Positions 17,369-23,058 of a DNA stretch of 35,084 nt are shown here, piece by piece. Position numbers and translations under genes: made by a program. Below the pieces are notes generated by a model. It saw only the letters and a list, made by a program, of their open reading frames with translations. It did no database searches and was not told the DNA's origin. The DNA comes from Prosthecobacter debontii (GTDB lineage: Bacteria; Verrucomicrobiota; Verrucomicrobiia; Verrucomicrobiales; Akkermansiaceae): contig CAMBPB010000028.1 in assembly GCA_945869465.1 (NCBI GenBank), forward strand, positions 1-35,084, given 5' to 3'. The stretch's first letter is position 1. Every line of letters starts with the position of its first letter.

Positions 17369-18097
17369 ATGGTAACAATTCCAGATAACGAAACTCCCGC
17401 CCCAGTTCAAGCCGCAGCGCCGGCCTCCGCAGGTCCCTTGGGTCCTGTGCCGAACTCCGCTCCACACCAAGGCGGCTATCAAGGCAATCGCGGCCAAGGC
17501 GGCGGTTATCAAGGTGGCGGCGGTGGCGGCGGTGGTGGCTATCAAGGCGGCGGCGGCGGTGGCCGCGGTCGCGGCGGCCCGCGGCGCGAAGAGCGCCAGG
17601 CTCCCACCGATTCCGAAGGCAACGAGATTTCCGAAAAGGTCGTCTTCATCAACCGCTGCGCCAAGGTGGTCAAGGGCGGCCGCCGCTTCAGCTTCTCCGC
17701 GCTTGTCGTCTCCGGCGACAAGATCGGCAAGGTCGGCGTCGGCTTCGGCAAGGCCAACGAAGTCGCCGACGCGATCAAGAAAGCTAGCGAAAGCGCCCGC
17801 AAGGTGCTCAAGCCCATGAGCATCGTCGATGGCACCATCCCGCATGAAATCTACGCCGAATTCGGCGGCGGCAAGGTGCTGCTCAAGCCAGCCTCGCCGG
17901 GAACGGGCATCATCGCCGGCGGCGGTGTGCGCGCCGTCTGCGAGGCAGTGGGCATCCGGGACATCCTCGCCAAGTCGATGGGCTCCTCGAACCACTCGAA
18001 CGTGGTGAAGGCCACGCTCAAGGCCCTCTCCCAACTCCGCACCCGCGACCAGGTTCTCTCCAGCCGCGGCAAGAAGAAAAAAGACAAGGCCATCTAA
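17369..18097 (+). CDS. rpsE: 30S ribosomal protein S5 (uS5) with prion-like Gly-rich N-terminal extension
   Basis: S5 lies at the mRNA entry pore and helps decoding fidelity. The conserved protein starts near residue 88 ([21 protein letters not shown]) and runs through [15 protein letters not shown] and KASPGTG-type ligand loop ([15 protein letters not shown]) to the end at 242. In front is an extension of ~86 residues: an acidic/Pro-Ala start (1-33), then Gly-Tyr-Gln repeats (GGYQG recurring at about 35, 46 and 57) and an RGRGGPRR segment. E. coli S5 is only 167 residues in total. The single start ATG 17369, 21 bp after rplR, supports translation of the extension; an internal start cannot be excluded, but no ATG lies between it and the core. 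Confidence 0.96.
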   Translation: MVTIPDNETPAPVQAAAPASAGPLGPVPNSAPHQGGYQGNRGQGGGYQGGGGGGGGGYQGGGGGGRGRGGPRREERQAPTDSEGNEISEKVVFINRCAKVVKGGRRFSFSALVVSGDKIGKVGVGFGKANEVADAIKKASESARKVLKPMSIVDGTIPHEIYAEFGGGKVLLKPASPGTGIIAGGGVRAVCEAVGIRDILAKSMGSSNHSNVVKATLKALSQLRTRDQVLSSRGKKKKDKAI

Positions 18098-18140
18098 GAC
18101 AGAAGACTTGAAGACGCAAGACACAAGAGAAGAGCGCAAG
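18096..18140 (+). repeat. AAGAC-type periodic tract after rpsE
   Basis: AAGAC recurs at 18096, 18103, 18111 and 18118, with a further AAGAG at 18125, at 7-8 nt intervals, starting within the rpsE stop codon. A closely related string, read on the minus strand, spans the lutB stop codon at 27682-27718. Purine-rich on the coding strand. Confidence 0.55.
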
Positions 18141-18169
18141 CTCAGTGCTCCGCGCCTCTTTGCCTGATT

Positions 18170-18197
18170 ACTCAACACTTCAAACTAGCAACTTCCT
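18170..18197 (+). repeat. 7-nt periodic tract before rplO
   Basis: Four consecutive heptamers all beginning AC: ACTCAAC (18170), ACTTCAA (18177), then two more at 18184 and 18191. One base (C) separates the last from the rplO ATG at 18199. The periodicity is visible by eye, and the position replaces a ribosome-binding site. Confidence 0.6.
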
Positions 18198-18198
18198 C

Positions 18199-18651
18199 AT
18201 GCAACTCCACAACTACAGCCCCAATCCGGGTGCCAAGCGCAATATCAAGCGCCTCGGCTGCGGCGAAAGCTCCGGCCATGGCAAGACCTCGTGCAAAGGC
18301 AACAAAGGCCAGAAAGCCCGCTCCGGCGGCGGCACCCGCGTCGGTTTCGAAGGCGGCCAGATGCCCCTTCACCGCCGCCTTCCGAAGCGTGGTTTCAACA
18401 ACTACGACTTCCGCGACAAGGTCGCCGTTTTCAATGTCGGCGAACTCGACGACCTGTTTGATGCCGGTGCCACCATCGATGAAGCAGCCCTCCGCGGCCA
18501 AGGCCTCATCAATGGCCGGTGTGACGCGGTCAAGGTGCTCGGCGTCGGTGAAGTCACCAAGGCCTTCAACCTGGTGATCCGCAATGCCAGCGCTTCCGCC
18601 CGTGAAAAGATCGAAAAATCCGGGGGTTCAGTCACCGCTCCCGCCGCTTGA
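18199..18651 (+). CDS. rplO: 50S ribosomal protein L15 (uL15)
   Basis: Late-assembly 50S protein of 150 residues. Start ATG 18199 gives MQLHNYSPNPGAKRNIKRLG; the frame opens earlier at a GTG, but the residues there are not L15-like. The glycine-rich arm GESSGHGKTSCKGNKGQKARSGGG and MPLHRRLPKRGFNN are typical. rpmD, normally just upstream, is absent, so rplO follows rpsE after 101 bp of repeat-rich spacer. Confidence 0.97.
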   Translation: MQLHNYSPNPGAKRNIKRLGCGESSGHGKTSCKGNKGQKARSGGGTRVGFEGGQMPLHRRLPKRGFNNYDFRDKVAVFNVGELDDLFDAGATIDEAALRGQGLINGRCDAVKVLGVGEVTKAFNLVIRNASASAREKIEKSGGSVTAPAA

Positions 18652-18680
18652 TTCTTTCCCGGACGATCACCACTTTCCGA

Positions 18681-18706
18681 TGGGGAAGCGCTGGTGCGCT
18701 TCCTCG
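18681..18706 (+). promoter_or_regulatory. hairpin in the rplO-secY spacer
   Basis: Arms 18681-18691 and 18696-18706 form 11 pairs, including two G-T wobbles, around the loop TGGT; the core GGAAGCGC/GCGCTTCC is perfect. No T-run follows, so a classical intrinsic terminator is unlikely. It could pause or process the mRNA between the ribosomal genes and secY. Confidence 0.5.
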
Positions 18707-18719
18707 TTGCGTATATAAT
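18691..18719 (+). promoter_or_regulatory. candidate internal promoter for secY-adk-map
   Basis: A perfect TATAAT lies at 18714-18719 inside GTATATAATCC, the only perfect -10 hexamer noticed in this GC-rich block. The -35 (CTGGTG, 17 bp upstream) is poor and lies within the hairpin. Initiation would give a leader of about 22 nt before the secY ATG (18749). Confidence 0.4.
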
Positions 18720-18748
18720 CCGCGCGTCGATTTTCTTTCCCTCAAGCC

Positions 18749-20248
18749 ATGATTTCCGCCTTTGCCAACACTTGGAAGATTCCGGAACTCCGGGACCGCA
18801 TTCTCTTCACTCTCGCCCTGATCGTGATCATCCGCCTTGGCGTGCACATCACGCTGCCCGGCGTGGACGGCGCCGTCATCAAGGCCTGGCTGGACAGCCT
18901 TCAGCAGGCGGATCCCACCAGTCCTACGGGTGGCATCACGGCTTTGCTCACGGTCTTCTCCGGTGGCGGCCTCGAACAGGCTGGCATCCTCGCGCTGGGG
19001 ATCATGCCCTACATTTCCGCATCGATCATGGTCCAGTTGATGACGGCTGTCGTGCCGAAGCTGTCACGCCTCGCACGGGAAGACGGCGGACGCCAAAAAA
19101 TCAACCAATACACCCGCTACATCACCATCGGCATTGCGTTGGTTCAGGGATTCTTCGTCGCGAAATCGCTCACCGATCCCGGCAACATCCCCTACATGCA
19201 AGGGATCGAGAATTTTGGCAAACTGGTGCCGAATCCGACCATGACCTGGATGGTTCTCACGGTGATCACCATTGTCGCGGGCTGCGTGCTGTTGCTGTGG
19301 ATCGCCGACCAAATCACCGAACGTGGCATCGGCAATGGCGCGTCTATCATCATTACCGTCAACATCATTTCGGCGCTGCCCGGCGCCTTGATCCAGGCGT
19401 GGAAATATTTTGTCACCGATGACGCCAGCCCTTTCCGATCGATCATGATGGTCGTTATGATCGCCCTGCTGCTCATCGTCATCGCGGGAACCATCTCCAT
19501 CACCCAGGCCCAGCGGCGGATCGCCGTGCAATACGCCAAGCGCGTGGTCGGGCGCAAACAATTCGGCGGTCAGACCCAGTATCTGCCGCTGAAGGTCAAC
19601 TACGCGGGCGTGATGCCGATCATTTTCGCCTCCGCGGTGCTCTCGCTGCCCCCGATGATGTTGCAATGGTTCTTCGCCGGCCAGGGATGGGCTACCCGAC
19701 TCTACGGTGAACTCGTCGGCGGCGGCACTTGGTATTACATCCTCGGCGGCATCGGCATTTTCCTGTTCTCCTACTTCTGGGTGGCGATGATGTTCCAACC
19801 CTCGCAGATTGCCGAGGACCTCAAACGCAACGGCGGTTACATCCCCGGCGTGCGCCCTGGAAAACCGACCGCGGATTTCCTCGACTTCACGATGACCCGC
19901 CTGACGTTTGCCGGCGCGATTTTCCTCACCACCTTGTTCATCCTGCCGGTGGGTGTCGGGGCCTTGGTCGGTTTGCCGCCCGGATCGCTGGTTCTCCAGT
20001 TCTTCGGCGGCACCTCGCTGCTCATCATGGTGGGTGTGGTGCTTGACGTGATGCGCCAGGTGGAAACCCAGTTGCTGCAAAAACATTACGACGGGTTCCT
20101 GCGCAAAGGCAAACTCAAGGGCCGCTATGATCGCCTCAACCAAGGCAGCAGCGCCGCTCCCCGCACCGCCATCGTTTATCTTTGGACGGTGATTGCGATC
20201 CTGATCGTGGTCGGCATCACGGCCTATATCTACAATCGCATCCATTGA
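18749..20248 (+). CDS. secY: preprotein translocase channel subunit SecY
   Basis: Ten-helix central pore of the Sec translocon, 499 residues against 443 in E. coli. The start is MISAFANTWKIPELRDRILF. Visible features: the first helix LALIVIIRLGVHI, the plug-side region rich in Gly/Ser, the cytoplasmic C4 loop RRIAVQYAKR with QTQYLPLKVNYAGVMPIIFAS, and the C5 region near DDLKR-like AEDLKRNGGYIPGVRPG. The extra length lies mainly in periplasmic loops (for example after helix 1: QQADPTSPTGG). Its stop codon overlaps the adk start. Confidence 0.97.
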   Translation: MISAFANTWKIPELRDRILFTLALIVIIRLGVHITLPGVDGAVIKAWLDSLQQADPTSPTGGITALLTVFSGGGLEQAGILALGIMPYISASIMVQLMTAVVPKLSRLAREDGGRQKINQYTRYITIGIALVQGFFVAKSLTDPGNIPYMQGIENFGKLVPNPTMTWMVLTVITIVAGCVLLLWIADQITERGIGNGASIIITVNIISALPGALIQAWKYFVTDDASPFRSIMMVVMIALLLIVIAGTISITQAQRRIAVQYAKRVVGRKQFGGQTQYLPLKVNYAGVMPIIFASAVLSLPPMMLQWFFAGQGWATRLYGELVGGGTWYYILGGIGIFLFSYFWVAMMFQPSQIAEDLKRNGGYIPGVRPGKPTADFLDFTMTRLTFAGAIFLTTLFILPVGVGALVGLPPGSLVLQFFGGTSLLIMVGVVLDVMRQVETQLLQKHYDGFLRKGKLKGRYDRLNQGSSAAPRTAIVYLWTVIAILIVVGITAYIYNRIH

Positions 20249-20913
20249 TCGATTCCGCCGCCAAGCCGCTCCACGTCGTTCTGCTAGGGCCTCCGGCATC
20301 CGGCAAGGGAACCCAGGGGCGGCGTCTGGCGGCAAGCCTCGGCCTCGCCTATCTGAGCACCGGAGCATTGCTCCGCGAACACGTCCAAGACCGAACGCCT
20401 CTGGGAAAATCCGCCGGCCCGATCCTCGCCCGCGGCGAATACCTGCCGGACCACTTGATGTGCCCGATCGTTGCCGGGTGGCTGCAACGCCAGACCGGCG
20501 GCTGGGTTCTCGATGGCTTCCCGCGCAGCCTGCCGCAAGCGCGGTTTCTTGAGGATTGGCTGGCGCATCGGAATCTCAAGATCGACGCCGCGGTTTCGTT
20601 AGATGTGCCCTACGGCGAGTTGCTGTCGCGCATCCGCAATCGCGTCGAATGTCCCGAATGCCGCTGGTCCGGCCAGCTCCATCAGACGGGCGGCGAGGGT
20701 CAATGCCCGGTTTGCGGTACCATCACGGTGCCGCGCCCGGATGACAGCGAGGAAAACTTCCGCCAGCGCCATCAGGAATTCCTGCGTCTAACCCAGCCGG
20801 TCATCAGCCATTATCACCACTTGAATCTGCTTTCTGCTTGTGACGCCACCGCTCCTCAGGATGATGTGGCGGCAACACTGCTTGCCCGTTTCCTTGCCAA
20901 TCCGGGCGACTGA
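20245..20913 (+). CDS. adk: adenylate kinase, zinc-lid type
   Basis: Converts ATP + AMP to 2 ADP in the cytoplasm. With TTG 20245 as start the protein has 222 residues: P-loop GPPASGKGT at 15-23, AMP-binding LSTGALLRE and the DGFPRSLPQA block at 90-99. The lid carries four cysteines, C136/C139 (CPEC) and C154/C157 (CPVC), typical of zinc-binding lids. The usual lid arginines are replaced in part by GQLHQTGGEGQ. The start was chosen because TTG overlaps the secY TGA (TTGA), and no ATG or GTG start exists between it and the P-loop; the frame continues upstream only inside secY. Confidence 0.95.
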   Translation: MIDSAAKPLHVVLLGPPASGKGTQGRRLAASLGLAYLSTGALLREHVQDRTPLGKSAGPILARGEYLPDHLMCPIVAGWLQRQTGGWVLDGFPRSLPQARFLEDWLAHRNLKIDAAVSLDVPYGELLSRIRNRVECPECRWSGQLHQTGGEGQCPVCGTITVPRPDDSEENFRQRHQEFLRLTQPVISHYHHLNLLSACDATAPQDDVAATLLARFLANPGD

Positions 20914-20915
20914 TT

Positions 20916-20950
20916 CGTTTCGAATTCAAGACTTAGAATTTAGTGCTTCG
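20916..20950 (+). repeat. 7-nt periodic tract before map
   Basis: Five heptamer blocks, for example AATTCAA (20923), GACTTAG (20930) and AATTTAG (20937), fill the adk-map spacer and end 5 nt before the GTG start of map. AT-rich compared with both flanking genes; the match between units is loose. Confidence 0.45.
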
Positions 20951-20955
20951 CTCCC

Positions 20956-21759
20956 GTGTCCCGCAAATTCCGCATCCCTATCAAGTCAGCCCGCGAAATC
21001 GAATTCATGCGGCAGGCCGGCTCGATCGCCGCCGCGATTCTGCAGACCCTCGCCAAGCAAGTCGCGCCCGGCCGCACCACCCGTGAAATCGATGGGCTCG
21101 CCGCGGAGTTGATGCGCGAGCACGATTGCAAGAGCGCCTTTCTCGGCTACCGCGGATTTCCCGGCCACATCTGCATTTCCGTCAACGAGGAGATCGTCCA
21201 CGGAATCGGTGGCCCACGCCGGATCCTGCCCGGCGACATCGTGAAAATCGATGTCGGCATCGTCAAAAGCGGCTTTATCGGCGACAACGCCACCACCGTC
21301 GCCGCGGGGGACATCCCGCTCGCGACCAAGCGTCTGTTAGCGGCGACCGAGCAATCGCTGTTTGAAGCCATCGGGCACGCCCGGGCGGGTGCCAGATTGG
21401 CGGATCTCTGCGGATCGGTGGAGGAATTCGTGACTCCGCGCGGGTTCACCGTGGTCCGGGAGTTCGTCGGCCACGGCGTCGGCCGCCGGCTTCATGAGGA
21501 ACCCCAGGTTCCGAACTACCGGCCGCATGGCAAATCCCCGACCCTGATGCCCGGCATGACGCTCGCCATCGAACCGATGGTCAATGCGGGCGTGCCTTCG
21601 GTGCGCATCCTTGACGATGGCTGGACGGTCATTACCGAGGATCGGAAACCGTCCGCTCACTTCGAACACACGGTGCTGGTCACTGCCGGGGAACCGGAGA
21701 TTTTGACATGGCGGCCACGCGAAGCCTTGCCGGAAATGTTTGGCCTGCCGCCGTGGTGA
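20956..21759 (+). CDS. map: methionine aminopeptidase, type I
   Basis: Removes the initiator methionine co-translationally. The 267 residues contain the five metal ligands D99 (IDVG), D110 (GDNA), H173 (GHGVG), E206 (AIEP) and E237 (FEH), and the substrate histidine H82 (VHGIGG). The start is GTG 20956 (MSRKFRIPIKSAREIEFMRQ). No zinc-finger N-terminal extension is present. After map, the usual infA-rpmJ-rpsM-rpsK-rpoA genes do not follow. Confidence 0.97.
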   Translation: MSRKFRIPIKSAREIEFMRQAGSIAAAILQTLAKQVAPGRTTREIDGLAAELMREHDCKSAFLGYRGFPGHICISVNEEIVHGIGGPRRILPGDIVKIDVGIVKSGFIGDNATTVAAGDIPLATKRLLAATEQSLFEAIGHARAGARLADLCGSVEEFVTPRGFTVVREFVGHGVGRRLHEEPQVPNYRPHGKSPTLMPGMTLAIEPMVNAGVPSVRILDDGWTVITEDRKPSAHFEHTVLVTAGEPEILTWRPREALPEMFGLPPW

Positions 21760-21783
21760 TCAAGCCACTCAAACCCAAATCGA

Positions 21784-22986
21784 ATGAACCCTCCTTCCGC
21801 TCCTGTTCCCGTGACCAAGCCCGCGCGGCTGTCATCGATTGATGCCTATCGCGGACTGGTGATGTTGCTGATGCTGGGCGAAGGACTGCGGTTTTGCAGT
21901 GTGGCGCGGGCTTTGCCGGAGAGCGGTTTTTGGAAGTTCCTCTGCCACCATCAGAGCCATGTGACTTGGGCGGGCGGCTCACTGCATGATTTGATCCAGC
22001 CATCGTTTGCGTTTCTCGTCGGCGTGGCGCTGCCGTTTTCCCTGGGCAGCAGAACCTCGCAGGGCGTGCCGTTTCTGCGGATCTTCGGGCACGCGCTTTG
22101 GCGTTCGTTGTTGTTGATCGCCGTGGGCATCGGGCTGCGCTCCATCGGTCACGCGGGCACGAATTTCACCTTCGAGGACACGCTCACCCAAATCGGCTTG
22201 GGTTACGCCTTTCTTTTTGTGTTAGGATGGTGTCCGGTAAAAGTCCAGTGGTCCGCGCTGGGGTTGATTCTGGCAGGATACTGGCTGGCATTCGCCCTCT
22301 ATCCATTGCCGGGTCCTGATTTCAACTGGTCCGCCGCCGGTGTGGCGAAGGATTGGGAACACAACTTCTCCGGCTTCGCCGCCCACTGGAATAAAAACAC
22401 CAACCTAGCCTGGGCCTTCGACCAGTGGTTCATGAATCTGTTTCCGCGCCAAAAGCCATTTCAGTCTAACTCCGGTGGTTATTCGACGCTCAATTTCATC
22501 CCCACTCTGGCCACCATGATTCTCGGCTTGATCGCGGGCGGATGGTTGAAGTCCGGCCTCGCCCCCGCCGGCAAACTAAAGCGGTTTGTCATCGCCGGCG
22601 CGGTCGGTCTGGCGGGCGGCGTGCTGTTGGATGCCACCGGTATCTGCCCGAATGTGAAATGCATTTGGACTCCAGCCTGGGTCTTGTTCAGCGGAGGTTG
22701 GTGTTGCCTGTTCCTCGCGTTTTTCCATGCGGCGCTCGATGTCGGGAAATGCAAGGCCTGGGCCTTTCCCTTGGTCGTCATCGGCGCCAACTCGATATTC
22801 GCCTATTGCTCCGAGTGGTTGTTCGTCGGGTTCATCCACCGCACGCTCAACACCCACTTGGGCGGGGAGTTTTTTAAGTGCTTCGGACCGGCCTACACTG
22901 AGTTGTTTCGCGGGGCCTGCGTGCTGTTAGTCATCTGGCTGATGCTGCTCTGGTTGTATCGCAAAAAGGTTTTTATCAAGATTTAA
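21784..22986 (+). CDS. membrane acyltransferase-like protein (COG4299/DUF5009 type)
   Basis: A 400-residue protein with about ten hydrophobic helices. The opening RLSSIDAYRGLVMLLM and the later STLNFIPTLATMILGLIAGGWL are signatures I associate with bacterial homologues of heparan-alpha-glucosaminide N-acetyltransferase. The conserved loop residue candidates HDLIQPSFAFLVGVALPFS are also visible. Such proteins are thought to pass acyl groups across the membrane to sugars; the substrate here is unknown. It begins 24 bp after map and could be read from the same transcript. It ends with a basic KKVFIKI. Confidence 0.8.
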   Translation: MNPPSAPVPVTKPARLSSIDAYRGLVMLLMLGEGLRFCSVARALPESGFWKFLCHHQSHVTWAGGSLHDLIQPSFAFLVGVALPFSLGSRTSQGVPFLRIFGHALWRSLLLIAVGIGLRSIGHAGTNFTFEDTLTQIGLGYAFLFVLGWCPVKVQWSALGLILAGYWLAFALYPLPGPDFNWSAAGVAKDWEHNFSGFAAHWNKNTNLAWAFDQWFMNLFPRQKPFQSNSGGYSTLNFIPTLATMILGLIAGGWLKSGLAPAGKLKRFVIAGAVGLAGGVLLDATGICPNVKCIWTPAWVLFSGGWCCLFLAFFHAALDVGKCKAWAFPLVVIGANSIFAYCSEWLFVGFIHRTLNTHLGGEFFKCFGPAYTELFRGACVLLVIWLMLLWLYRKKVFIKI

Positions 22987-22987
22987 G

Positions 22988-23024
22988 CGGCGGGTCTTGT
23001 CCCTTGCCAAGGCCGCGCCCGCCG
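22988..23024 (+). promoter_or_regulatory. GC-rich hairpin between two genes
   Basis: CGGCGGG (22988-22994) pairs with CCCGCCG (23018-23024). A small nested stem (CCTT/AAGG around 23003-23012) sits in the loop. No T-run follows. It sits directly after the stop of the acyltransferase gene, so it may weakly end transcription or protect the 3' end. Confidence 0.35.
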
Positions 23025-23058
23025 GCCAATTTGAATTCCAAAACAACCTAACCCAGCC

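Noticed and set aside
17460..17580. CRISPR-like or tandem repeat array in rpsE
   Set aside because: The repeats are in-frame codons for Gly-Tyr-Gln units without spacers, so this is a protein low-complexity region.
16898..18178. 426-codon minus-strand frame opposite rplR and rpsE
   Set aside because: An artefact of the G/C-rich repeats of rpsE; Ala/Thr/Asp-rich with no family features.
19064..20368. 434-codon minus-strand frame opposite secY
   Set aside because: Histidine- and aspartate-rich shadow of secY; secY itself is certain on the plus strand.
22988..23024. Intrinsic terminator after the acyltransferase gene
   Set aside because: The stem is good but there is no T-run after it; kept only as a hairpin.
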